Of a stretch of DNA of 64,000 nt, positions 1 to 9,722 are shown in pieces; within the stretch, counting starts at the first letter, position 1; every line of letters begins with the position of its first letter. A model generated the notes under the pieces. That model had not been told where the DNA came from. It saw only the letters and a program-made list of their open reading frames with translations, and ran no database searches. A program made the position numbers and the translations under genes. The DNA lies in contig NC_090022.1 of NCBI RefSeq assembly GCF_037176765.1, positions 73,099,209-73,163,208 on the forward strand, read 5' to 3'. Origin of the DNA: Anolis sagrei (lineage: Eukaryota; Chordata; Lepidosauria; Squamata; Anolidae).

Positions 1-914
1 CCCAACAGAAAAGCCGGCCCATGTTCCATCAGGAACAACAGGGCTTTGGCAGAGTGACAACACTTCCCCAGGTGGGATGGGGAAGTGTCAACTGGTGTCC
101 AGGGCACCGGGAATGCCCTTCTGCCTCCCTGCTGTTGCCATGATTTGCCACATAGACTAGCAAATCATGTGGCTGGATCTCATCGACATGATGAAGTCCA
201 TGGTATACACCAACTGCCTCCAGAATCCCTTACTGTGCATGTGTGAACAGTAAAACATGGAGAAAAGGGGAGAACAGATAAGCTTACCTAAAAATTATGA
301 CCAGCATGTTGAAAAATCATAAGTGAATGGAGGCTGGTAAAAGAAAAAGTCACACCTGGATTCATTCTCTTCAATTGTGTGGTTCAGGTTTCCTATGGCC
401 TTCTTCTAAGGCTGAAAGAATGTGATTAGAAATTGCTTCCAAACATAGAGCCCATCAACATGGTCCATATCAGTTGACCCGGTGGTGAATTGACTTTGTG
501 GTGTTTATGTTAACCAAATAAAGAAAGATGCTTTGAAAATGTCACTTTTCATTGTCTTTATAGTTTACTGAGATTATTTTCAAGTATTGGTTTGGGGAAA
601 GGGACATCTATGATCTCATCACATGCAGGGAGAGAAGCATCTTCTCCCTGCTTCTCTCCACTACTATCACGGAGACTCTTGGAGCCTGTCATATGATACA
701 GGGCTACTTTCAGAATGACTTCATGTGGCCCCATGCCAGTAGCATTGTGACAGCAGAGCCCAGAGGAGCTGGATGTACACTTGAGTCCTCATAGATCAAA
801 GCCAGAGAGAAACATTGTCAGAAGGGAGACTATGGACCCCAAAAGCAGGGGACACAGTGTGATGGTTCCCTCCACTGGCCTACAATTTCCCCATTGCCCC
901 CTGATTTACTCCTG
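1..914 (+). repeat. Subfamily A module, copy 1: distal upstream flank
   Basis: Non-coding sequence that recurs in the same order near 9918-11040, 15767-16340 and, in part, 24740-25290. Shared landmarks are a block about gaining a 'catcaggaacaacagggct' stretch near position 28 and a cytosine-rich block near 640-760. It is the far upstream flank of a tandemly duplicated bitter-receptor unit. I see no gene in it; the open stretch starting at 781 runs into a TTTA microsatellite and is not kept in the other copies. Confidence 0.75.
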
Positions 915-931
915 GCCATCTGATAAGGTAT

Positions 932-962
<31 letters not shown>

Positions 963-1135
963 TTTCGAGTACTTCTACCCTGACCTTCTCAACCCACTAG
1001 GGGGGACTCAGGGTGGCTTACAACCAGCACAATTCGATGCCAACAATTCAACAAGTAAAATACATAGCAGCAGTAATCACAAATATTTAAAAAACAATCA
1101 ATTAATACAATAATAACTAAAAGAAAAGTCAATAC
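915..1135 (-). repeat. L2-type LINE/SINE 3' tail, reversed
   Basis: Starts with a (TATT)n run, followed by the reversed tail common to L2-type LINEs and their SINEs: a short block reading towards 'gggggactcagggtggctta' and then an A-rich stretch. Only a non-coding tail of the element is present. It is absent from the parallel position in module copy 2 (near 11040), so it was inserted in copy 1 after duplication. Confidence 0.6.
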
Positions 1136-1214
1136 TTAGGGACCTCTAGTGGTTTTCTGACCTGTTTAATACATAATGAGTGGGGGAAATTCCCTTAATG
1201 TCCCTTAATCAGCT

Positions 1215-1217
1215 GGA

Positions 1218-1266
<49 letters not shown>

Positions 1267-1545
1267 AATAAGTTTATTTCTATCCGGCCCTATTTCCCCA
1301 AAGGGATTCACGGTGATTTACAACATAAATTGGCAAACATTCAATGTCAAGAAAAACATAACAAAACACATCAAATTATGGACAATCAAATAAACATCAA
1401 AGTATCATTATAAAGCAACTCAAAAATAACAAATGAAAAATTTAAATATACCAATAGAACAATTGGGACACATTTCTCCAAATACTCTAATAATAATAAG
1501 CAGTTAAAACACTTAAAACATATAATACAATTTATGGCCCAGACC
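1215..1545 (-). repeat. (ATT)n microsatellite with reversed L2-type tail, upstream of the first receptor
   Basis: About 53 bp of ATT repeats followed by a reversed L2/SINE-like tail (tttatttctat, then an 'aaagggattca' block). The same composite sits at the same distance before the receptors at 3513 and 17634 and in the gene-less module at 11.7 kb, so it predates the duplication of subfamily A. Confidence 0.65.
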
Positions 1546-1777
1546 GAAGTAATCTGAATTAGTTTACTTGGAGATGGCCTCTCAGGGCCCCTCCTTATTT
1601 TCCCCCAAAAGGTTATTCCTTTCAACACAGTAAAGGAAATTCTGAGCCTGATAAATGGATTGTCCATCACAACACTTTTTGATTGAAGTCCATCCCTAAT
1701 TAAAAGGTGGTTCTGAGGCAGGTCCCTTATCTCCATAACCTGTATCAGTATCACACATTATGGAAATGGGTTGTGTG

Positions 1778-1830
1778 ACAGAGTTTGATGAATCGTTTAT
1801 TAGTATAATTCCCAAGGTATATAAAAAGGA
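1778..1830 (+). promoter_or_regulatory. Inferred promoter of truncated TAS2R copy
   Basis: A TATA-like box (TATATAAAAAGG, 1819-1830) lies 112 bp before the start codon at 1931, as in the intact paralogs. The octamer found in other modules is missing: the sequence passes straight from GACAG into AGTTTGATGAATC. The 16 bases that carry the octamer position in the 17.6-kb module are deleted between two ACAG repeats. Confidence 0.5.
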
Positions 1831-1930
1831 CCTCAGAGATCTGCTACCTGCACTTCAGATCTCAGCTGAACAGCTAAGGTCAACTGCGTGGAGGACATTT
1901 TTATAGCAGAAAACAATAAATTCACGAAAT

Positions 1931-2272
1931 ATGTCTTCACCTCAGCTCATTCTCTTCATTCTAGCTCTCGTTGACCTGGCTCTCGGTGGACTCATCTCCA
2001 ATGGCTTTATACTTACAGTGATTCTCAGGGAATGGAACAAAAACAGAAGCCTTGATTCCAGTGATCAGCTTTTTCTCAGCCTGGTTCTGACCAATTTGTG
2101 AGCAACTGTGTTCATCATTCCCATTGGCATCAATGAGTACATCATCCCCATGTTCCCTAAGGGGTTGGGGGATCAAATAATACTCCTTTTCGGTTCTTTT
2201 CTTATCACCTCCAGACATTGGTTCACTGCTTGCCTCTGTGTCTTCTGTTACATCAAGATTGTGAATAGCACA
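1931..2272 (+). pseudogene. TAS2R: Truncated bitter taste receptor (TAS2R) pseudogene
   Basis: The first about 113 codons match the receptors at 3513 and 17634 almost residue for residue: N-terminus MSSPQLILFILALVDL, TM1 with NGFILTVILREW, TM2, and TM3 with SRHWFTACLCVF. A tryptophan codon of the TM2 'TNLWAT' motif is TGA here (near 2099-2101), so translation would stop after about 56 residues. At about 2272, just after the codons for KIVNS, homology to the receptor ends and the upstream flank of the next module begins (compare 11116 and 16400). TM4-TM7 and the whole downstream flank are missing, so this is a dead gene left by a deletion between neighbouring modules. Confidence 0.9.
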
Positions 2273-2689
2273 ATAGTGACTTTTTTCCAGAAAAGTGGTG
2301 GGATATTCCTGAGCTTCCTTGAAGCTCTAAAATTTAACTCGTTTTTTGGCCAATGTAAACAGCTGTGTCGCATCTTATTTAGAAGCGGCTGCACTTGTTC
2401 ACCATCCCATCTTCCCTGGGCTCAGGCAGCCCAGAGACAGGGGATGGTACTTACTTTCCCCAGCATCCTAGGCTTTGCAGTGACCTCTGGACATTAAAAG
2501 GTTGGTGGTCAGCGGCCAGTGCTTATAATGACAATAGCTGGAGCACCAAAGCAAACGGAGAAGAGGAGGGAGTGATCTCTCTTTTCCCCTTCCCCTCCCT
2601 TGTGTTACTTCATTGCTCCAGGTATCATAATTGCAGGCAATGAGCCGTACATGTTCTTTGAGGGTCTCTTCAAACTATAGTAAAGTACA
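2273..2689 (+). repeat. Subfamily A module, copy 2: upstream flank
   Basis: Non-coding flank matching 11116-11550 and 16400-16765, joined directly to the broken receptor. It includes the blocks around 'ccatcccaccttccctgggc' and 'aggcaatgagccgtacatg'. Short open stretches here are also open in the other copies by chance, but show no protein-like conservation. No gene seen. Confidence 0.7.
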
Positions 2690-2805
2690 GACTGTCTAGT
2701 AGTTCAGTGGAATCGCCTTCTCTGGAGGTTTTTAGAGGTTGGATGGCTGACCGTTGTGGGCGCTTTAAATCTTACCTGGAGGAAGGGGGTTCAGCTTGAT
2801 AATGA
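2690..2805 (+). repeat. CR1-type LINE 3'-end fragment
   Basis: The stretch resembling 'ggaggtttttagaggttgga' followed by 'tggctgaccgttgtgggcgc' matches the sequence near the 3' end of CR1 LINEs (compare the better-preserved copy near 61290-61345). It is repeated at about 11555-11660 and 16770-16885, so it is part of the duplicated module. Confidence 0.5.
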
Positions 2806-2806
2806 C

Positions 2807-2848
<42 letters not shown>

Positions 2849-3125
2849 TTTATTTCTATACTGCCCTATCCCCCATAAGGGATTCAGGATGATTTACAAC
2901 AAAAATTGGCAAACATTCAATGTTAAGAAAAACATAGCAAAGCACATCAAATTATGGACAATCAAATTAACATCAAAGTGTCCTTATAAAGCAACTCAAA
3001 TATAAGAAACGGGAAATTTAAATATACAATAAGAAAAATTGGGACACATTTCTCTAATTACTCTAATAATAATAAGCAGTTAAAACATTTTAAACATATA
3101 ATACAATTTATGTTAAGCTGCCCAG
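2806..3125 (-). repeat. (AAT)n microsatellite with reversed L2-type tail, upstream of receptor 1
   Basis: About 43 bp of AAT repeats, then the reversed L2/SINE-like tail. It is orthologous in position to 1215-1545, 11663-12005 and 16889-17210. The repeat length and motif differ between copies (pure AAT here, GAT plus AAT at 11.7 kb). Confidence 0.65.
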
Positions 3126-3344
3126 ACTGAAGTAAGTCTCCATTAGCTTACTTGGAGATCACATTGGGAGCCCTTCTTATTTTCCCCAAAAAGGTTGTTC
3201 CTTTCAACTCAGTAAAGGAAATTTTGAGCCTGATAAATAGATTCTTTATCACAACACTTCTTGACTGAAGTCCATCCCTAATTAATGGGAGGTTCTGAGG
3301 CAGGTCCCTTATCCCCATAACCTGTATCAGTATCACAAATTATG

Positions 3345-3411
3345 GAAATGGGTTGTGTGACAGAGTTTGATTAATTGTTTATTAGTATAAGTCCCAAGGC
3401 ATATAAAAAGG
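3345..3411 (+). promoter_or_regulatory. Inferred promoter of TAS2R at 3513
   Basis: CATATAAAAAGG at 3400-3411 lies 113 bp before the start codon, the same spacing as in the 17634 gene. Downstream is the conserved block 'ctgctacctgcacttcacat'. The octamer region is deleted (GACAG joined to AGTTTGATTAATTG, near 3357-3377). If the box acts as TATA, the 5' leader would be about 80 bases and unspliced. Confidence 0.55.
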
Positions 3412-3512
3412 AACTCACTGATCTGCTACCTGCACTTCACATCTCGGCTGAACAGCTTAGGTCAACTGCGTGGAGGACATTTTTATAGCAGAAAACAATA
3501 AATTCAGGAAAT

Positions 3513-4409
3513 ATGTCTTCACCTCAGCTCATTCTCTTCATTCTAGCTCTCGTTGACTTGGTTCTTGGTGGACTCATCTCCAATGGCTTTATACTTACAG
3601 TGATTCGCAGGGAATGGAACAAAAACAGAAGCCTTGATTCCAGTGAACAGCTTTTTCTCAGCCTGGTTCTGACCAATTTGTGGGCAACTGTATTAGTCAT
3701 TCCCATTTGCATCAATGAGTACATAATATGTGTTTTCGGTGATTTTGTGCAAATAATACGTGTTTTCGGTGATTTTGTTATCACCTCCAGACATTGGTTC
3801 ACTGCTTGCCTCTGTGTCTTCTATTACATCAAGATTGTGAATAGCACCCGGTCCTTCTTCCTTTGGTGCAAACTGAGGATATCCTGGCTAGTAACACGAC
3901 TTATTGCAGGATCTCTGGTTGTTTCCATGTTTCTTGGCTTATTTATGCCATTGTTTGCTCTTAGAATTATCCAAATCAACACAACAATAATTGACACAAA
4001 AAAGAGTGAAGACATGTCGTATTTTCGTAGGACTGATGTTCATAAAATAATCTTTTTAATTGTTGGCTCTGGTTCCCCTCTTCTCGTGATCTTGATTTGC
4101 TCCATCCTAGTTGTTGTCTCCCTCTGCAGACACATGTACCGGATGAAGTGTAAAGAACATTTTTCTAGGAACCTCCAAATTAAAGCTCATGTCAAGGCAG
4201 CTGGGATTATACTCTCAAATTTATTCCTTTATCTTTTATTTTATGTGGTGCAAACCTCTTCTCTAATACTAACTATAGAAAAAATGGAAGGGGTATTTCG
4301 TAGAATACCACTTTTTGTGTATCCCTCTGCTCAGGCTTTCATCCTGCTACTAGGTAACCCCAAGTTAAAGCAGGCAGCTGCACGGGTGTTTCCAAGAAGA
4401 GAAACCTAA
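3513..4409 (+). CDS. TAS2R: Bitter taste receptor, TAS2R family, subfamily A (intact, 298 aa)
   Basis: Single-exon seven-pass receptor of usual TAS2R length; the family detects bitter compounds and couples to gustducin-type G proteins. Approximate segments: TM1 5-30 (NGFILTV), TM2 46-70 (LTNLWAT), TM3 88-110 (FYYIKIVNS), intracellular loop with FLWCKLRISW, TM4 124-150, TM5 179-205, TM6 227-252 (AHVKAAGIILSNLFLY), TM7 263-284 (YPSAQAFILLLGNPKLKQ). An N-glycosylation sequon NTT at 156-158 lies in extracellular loop 2, where the family usually has one. The start is the ATG shared by all paralogs. Oddities: loop 1 carries a ten-residue internal repeat (about 71-90), Arg replaces Leu at residue 32, and Thr128 replaces the TM4 proline kept in every other copy here. 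It may be under relaxed constraint, but the frame is open throughout. The TAS2R number cannot be assigned. Confidence 0.95.
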   Translation: MSSPQLILFILALVDLVLGGLISNGFILTVIRREWNKNRSLDSSEQLFLSLVLTNLWATVLVIPICINEYIICVFGDFVQIIRVFGDFVITSRHWFTACLCVFYYIKIVNSTRSFFLWCKLRISWLVTRLIAGSLVVSMFLGLFMPLFALRIIQINTTIIDTKKSEDMSYFRRTDVHKIIFLIVGSGSPLLVILICSILVVVSLCRHMYRMKCKEHFSRNLQIKAHVKAAGIILSNLFLYLLFYVVQTSSLILTIEKMEGVFRRIPLFVYPSAQAFILLLGNPKLKQAAARVFPRRET

Positions 4410-5279
4410 ACTATAAGGTCCACATTAAATCCTTCAATCGCATATGAAACCACACTGCGCATATATATCTGCCATTTGCAATTAGATACAGGCTTCAATC
4501 TGAACAAAACATTCCAACATTTTGGAGTACAAGATAGTACATAGGTGGACTCTCAGTATCTCACCCCCTTGAAAGCAGAGAACTCCCAAAAGTCATGGTT
4601 GGATTTTGTATTTCCAAAAAGCAGTATAACTCTCTATGTTGTGGACAAATCTGGTTTTTTCAAAACACCAGAACACTTCCACGCTGTGAGTTCACAGCCA
4701 GGTTGAGGAATGAAAACAGGGTGGAACCATCTGGATGCCACCAAGAGAAAGAGTCTGATAAGAAGAATTGGATAAGAGCCCCTCCCCCCTCCCCGGCGTG
4801 AAAAAGGCGGTATATAAATACTGTAAATAAATAAACAAACTGGAAGACCTCTGAAGCCTGTGCTGAGAAACTTTTTGGGAGTTGAAGGGTGGAGTTTTGG
4901 GGGTTTAGAACTGAGAGCTTGTCCACATTTTTGTTATTTATAACTTTTCTGTTTAGTAGTAAACTAGAATTAAAGAAGTTTCCAAGTTTTCCTTTGTGAA
5001 TTAATTTAATTGTATCAGTGTTCTGCCATTATCGCACTCTATTTACAAAATGTATGTGAAATCAGCCAATTTGCTAGAAAGGCTCCTCCATGATGCTGAA
5101 AGATGTAGTCTCTGAACAGCATATTGCAGCAGTGGGCCTGATACACCATTGCTCTTAAAATTTGCAACTGCCGAATGTCTATCATGTCATTCTCTCACTA
5201 TGTTTTGCTGACTAGCACAATTAAGACTAGAGCAATTAAAGATTATTAAAGGATGGGCATCATTGTGACAAGTGAAGCT

Positions 5280-5410
5280 CCTTCCACACAGCTGTATAAA
5301 ATCCACATTGAATTGGATCATATGGCAATGTGGGCTCAGATAATCCAATTCAAAGAAGATATTCTGGATTATCTGCCTTGATATTCTAGGGTATATGGCT
5401 GTGTGGAAGG
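5280..5410. mobile_element. Short palindromic DNA element (MITE-like) with CCTTCCACACAGC ends
   Basis: Left end CCTTCCACACAGC and right end GCTGTGTGGAAGG are perfect inverted repeats. The interior is also partly palindromic (attgaattgg and ccaattcaaa). A copy is present at the same module position at 20866-20996, so the insertion predates that duplication. A related copy lies near 26114-26219. No coding capacity. Class is inferred; an hAT-like origin is possible. Confidence 0.65.
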
Positions 5411-5686
5411 GCCCTCTGGTTAACGATACCATGGTACCTTTGACTACAGGGTACACATGCTTAATCACATTATCTTCAGGCATTGGTATGTGTACTAATT
5501 TGTGGAGCGTTTACTGAACTGAGGTTCTATTAAATGCCTTCTGGTTACTTATATTAGCTAGGGAGTAGGAAGTAGGTGATAGGATACTGTGTCATAAAGA
5601 ATAGATTTTGTTTGATCTTCAGAAGCAAACCCACCTGAAAACAGATACTCCCCAAGAGGCTTTGTTTAGTTTTGTTTCCCCTAAAG

Positions 5687-5819
5687 CAGTGGTTTTCAAC
5701 CTGAGGGTCCCCAGATGTTTTGGCCATCAACTCCTAAATCCTAACAGCTGGCAAACTGGCTGGGATTTCTGGGAGTTGTAGGCCAAAACACCCGGGGACG
5801 CACAGGTTGAGAACCACTG
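5687..5819. mobile_element. hAT-type non-autonomous DNA transposon
   Basis: Ends are CAGTGGTTTTCAACCTG and CAGGTTGAGAACCACTG, inverted repeats of the hAT type. The flanks CCCTAAAG and CCCTAAAA form an 8-bp target duplication with one change, the size expected for hAT. A shorter copy occupies the same place at 21280-21391, so the element entered before the module was duplicated. Confidence 0.8.
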
Positions 5820-6674
5820 CCCTAAAAGGTGCCCAACTATCCATTTGACCTGTGTGAGTTCACCTGATTTCCACAGGACAAGGGCCTTTAGTTGCCTCCG
5901 GGTTGGAGAAAGGTGGGGTAGAAATGTCATAAATAAATAAATACGCACATACATAAATAGAATAGTTTAAAACCATGTTTTCAAAATGTACAGGAATCAG
6001 TCAACAAATGTCTGTCTTTCAGGAGGTTCACATGGTTTTCACTTATCAATTTTGATTTTATTTTATTTACAGAAGCATTACAATAAACCTGACAGAGAAT
6101 TATTGATTGAATCAGCTTTAAAAATGAACTTCTTTTTTTAAATATTTATGCATTGATAAACTTAATTTGTAATTTTATGTCTCTTATCAAAGGAATAGTA
6201 TAATTAAACAATTGAAATGTATCATCACATGATGGGAAATAAACTTTGGTCCATTATGAAAATATCAGGGAAGAGAAGGCACTAACTGACACCATACAAT
6301 CTGTGAATCAGGCTCATAAGAGCAATGAAAAAAAAAAAGAAGACTTAAATTTCATTGAAATACCAGCATAATCCCAATTAACATTGCTCCTGGCAGAAAA
6401 CAGCTTTTTGCGCTTATCCAGCCGTCCCTCTATTTTGTTTATCTGGAATGGTTTTTAGCAGTTACAGCATTTGGAGAATGGTAAAAGGAAGGTTGGAGAA
6501 ACAGTTTCAGTGTTGTGTTGCAGTGTCATGTCTGCATCAAGCAATACGATAAATAAAGGTTAATATGGGGCAGAGCAGGATTTGGCTTTTATCAATTCTT
6601 ATATAGGCAAGTGTTACCTTCTATATCAAGCAAGGTAAACATCAGTACCTCCAGAATCTATTACTGTTCATCTG

Positions 6675-8889
6675 AGAAGGGGGCTAGAGTGCATACGGAG
6701 GAAGTCTCAGGACCATCTGATCAAGCACGGGGCTAAAGCCTCACTTAGGACTTATTCCGTGGCTATACGGACAGCCAAGGAGTCCTTCAAGACTGCCCGT
6801 ATAGCGTCTGCATCAAATAAATCTTCGGAGTTGTTTCGGGTTGTCGGAGAACTTCACCCTCCTAAGGTGGAGGAGGCCTTCGAGGACCCATCAACTTGGT
6901 GTTGCGAGTTCGCACACCATTTTGCAGATAAAGTTGCTCAGATACGCCATGAGCTGGACTCCAATTTCATCACAGTGCCAGAGGAGGTGACTGAGGCATT
7001 GCTTGTCCAATTTTGTGGGATTCCTTTCGGCTTGCTCACCCTGGGGACTTGGAGGAGGTACTTGGTGCTGTGAGGGCGACCACGTCGGCTCTAGACCCTT
7101 GCCCGTCTTGGCTAATCAAATCGGCCAGTGAGGGGTTGGCTGACTGGTTTGTGTTGATCATCAATGCATCGTTGGAGCAGGGAATTTTTCCATCTCGGCT
7201 AAAACCTTCCCTTGACTCCATGGTGCTGAACAACTACAGACCTATCTCCAACCTCCCTTTTCTGGGCGAGGTGCTGGAGCGGGTGGTCACCCCTCAGCTC
7301 CAGGATTTTTGGATGACATCAATTACCTGGACCAGTCACAGTCTGGCTTCAGGCCTGGCCATGGCACTAAGATGGTTTGGTCGCCTTGGTGGATGATCTC
7401 TGCAGAGAACTGGACAGGGGGAGAGTGACCCTATTGGTTCTCCTTGACATCTCAGTGGGTTTCGATACCATCGATCATGGTATCCTTCTGGGATGACTTT
7501 CCGAGATGGGCCTTGAGGGCACGGTTCTATCGTGGCTCCGTTCCTTCCTGGAGGGTCGGTCCCAGTTGGTGAAGCTGGGAGACACCTGCTCGGACCCCTG
7601 GCCTTTAACCTGTGGGGTCCCACAAGGTTCCATTCTGTCTCCCATGCTTTTTAACATCTACATGAAACCGCTGGGTGAGATCATCCAGAGTTTTGGAGTT
7701 GGTTACCATCTCTAAGCAGATGACATACAACTCTATTACTCTTTTCCACCAAACTCCAAGGAAGCCCCTCGGGTGCTGGACGAGTGTCTGACCGCTGTGG
7801 CTGTCTGGATGAGGAAGAACAAGCTGAAGATCAATCCCGACAAGACTGTGGTCCTCCTGGTCGATCGTAAACTGGATCGGGGTATAGGGTAGCAACCGGT
7901 GCTGGACGGGGTTACACTCCCCCTGAAATCACAGGTTCGCAATTTGGGGGTCCTCCTGGATTCATCACTGTCGTTTGAAGCTCAGGCGTCGGCGGTGGCC
8001 GGGAGGGCCTTCGCACAATTAAGACTCATGCACCAACTGCGACCATACCTTGTGAAGGCAGATCTGGCCAGGGTGGTCCATGCCTTAGTCACCTCCAGAT
8101 TGGACTACTGTAATGTGCTCTACATGGGGCTGCCCTTGAAAACGGCTCTGAAATTTCAGTTGGTCCAGCGGCGGCGGCGAGGTTGTTAACCGGCGCTCCT
8201 TACAGGGAGCAATCAACCCTCCTGTTTAAGGAGCTCCACTGGTTGCCATTCATTTTCCGGACCCAATTCAAGGTGCAGGTTCTTATCTACAAAGCTTTGA
8301 ACGGTTTGGGACCTGCCTACCTGCGTGACCGCATTTCTGTGTACGAACCCACACGATCTCTTTCATCATCTGGAGAGGCCCTACTTGCTCTCCCACCTGC
8401 ATCGCAAACACGATTGGTGGGGACGAGAGAGAGGGACTTCTCGGTGGTGGCCCCCCGACTCTGGAACTAACTTCCTAAGGACATCAAGGATGCCCCAACT
8501 CTGGCAGTCTTCAGGAGGAGCTTCAAAATGTGATTGTTCCAGTGTGCCTTCCCAGAATAATGAACCCTTAGCATTATGTCCTCTAAAAGCACTTTATACT
8601 GATTTAGGACTGCTTGTTCGTTTCCACCAACGCCCCACCTCCTCTATCTTGTTCATGCCCAGCATTATTTTTTAACTTAATTACATTTGGCCCAACCATA
8701 GTTTTAAATGTGTTTTGAGCTATTGTTCAATGTTTATGCTATTTGTGTATGTGATTTATTTTAATTGCTTTGTATTAGTAGTTTTTTTTCTTCGTATTGT
8801 GGTTGTTGCTTGTATTGATGTATTGTGGGCTCGGCCTCATGTAAGCCGCACAGAGTCCCTTGGGAGATGGTAGCGACGTATAAATAAAG

Positions 8890-8936
<47 letters not shown>
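6675..8936 (+). mobile_element. L2-clade LINE, 5'-truncated, decayed
   Basis: Encodes pieces of an L2-type reverse transcriptase: NYRPISNLPFLGEVLERV (about 7230-7285), a box-A region like LLDISVGFDTIDH (near 7440), GVPQGSILSPMLFNIYM (near 7613), then ADDIQLY (near 7718) directly after an in-frame stop. The C-terminal part reads VHALVTSRLDYCNVLYMGLP (near 8078) and LRDRISVYEPTRSL (near 8320). The frame is broken several times. It ends with the L2 3' tail and an (ATT)n run at 8890-8935. The equivalent site in the 17.6-kb module (near 22265-22520) lacks it, so it inserted after that duplication, replacing roughly 250 bp. Confidence 0.9.
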
Positions 8937-8938
<2 letters not shown>

Positions 8939-8959
8939 TTTATTCCTATTCCCATCCTC

Positions 8960-9560
8960 TTCTTTCTGCTCTCTCTAACAAGGCTGTGACATAGAGAAGC
9001 TGCAAGAACAAGACTTTGAAGAATTAAAGATACACATTGGAGGGAAAGATATTAGAGCCAAAGTTGAAGTACTCTGAGAATTTGACAAGCAAATGTAAGC
9101 TTAAAGTCTTATGCATGCCAACATATAGGTTTGCCATATTCTTGACTCTGAAATCAGGATGTCTAATTTGTATATTATGAAAATTATTATTATTTGCATA
9201 ATGTTTACATTATTACACTCACAAGTGTATTGTGCCAATGAATTTTGAAGTACACATTACCAAGAGAGAGAGAGAGAGAGAGTTAGAGAGAGAGAGATTT
9301 GTAATGCAGCGACGAGAGGGTGTGGCTTTCCCTTGCTTGTCAGCGGTTCTGCTGCCTGTCTGCCTGAGACGCGCAGAGAAGTCAGGAGAAGATGCTTCTC
9401 TGTCTTCATCTGATGAGGTCATAAAGAAGAACCCCTACCTCAAAGTTTCAGTGTTGGTTGCAATGTCATGCGTACATTTACCAATGCAGTGGACGAAGGG
9501 GCATTCTATGAACATGCCACAGTCTACGATTATCAATGGCATGATTTTAATATGGAATTG
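8960..9560 (+). repeat. Subfamily A module, copy 2: far downstream flank
   Basis: Contains blocks shared with 13665-14186, 22560-23056 plus 23779-24260, and more distantly 25730-25870 and 45510-45700. A GA-rich tract at 9262-9297 varies between copies. The open stretch 9232-9561 begins in that GA tract and is not conserved as protein. No gene seen. Confidence 0.7.
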
Positions 9561-9722
9561 AATGTTTTAAATGTTTAATATATATTAATTTTAATTTAAT
9601 ATTAATATTATTGGATTTTTATGTGTTTTAAGGCAATGAATAATTGTCTATATGTAAGCCACCTTGAATCCCCTTGGGGGTAGAGAAAGATGAGGTATAA
9701 ATACGGTAAATAAATAAATAAA
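9561..9722 (+). repeat. L2/SINE-type 3' tail with (AAAT)n end
   Basis: Ends 'cttgaatccccttgggggta' followed by a tail ending in AAATAAATAAATAAA, the typical 3' end of L2-type LINEs and dependent SINEs. Copies at 15420-15566 and 24270-24437 show it is part of the module. Confidence 0.6.

Larger units (their letters stand above)
4410..6674 (+). repeat. Subfamily A module, copy 2: downstream flank
   Basis: Matches the region after the 17634 gene (18537-19240 and 20800-22265) in order and with high similarity, including a run of 11-12 A residues near 6329-6340 (21927 in the other copy). Weaker matches occur after the 39735 gene (41346-42120). No open frame with protein character was found. It contains two DNA elements listed separately. 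Confidence 0.75.
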
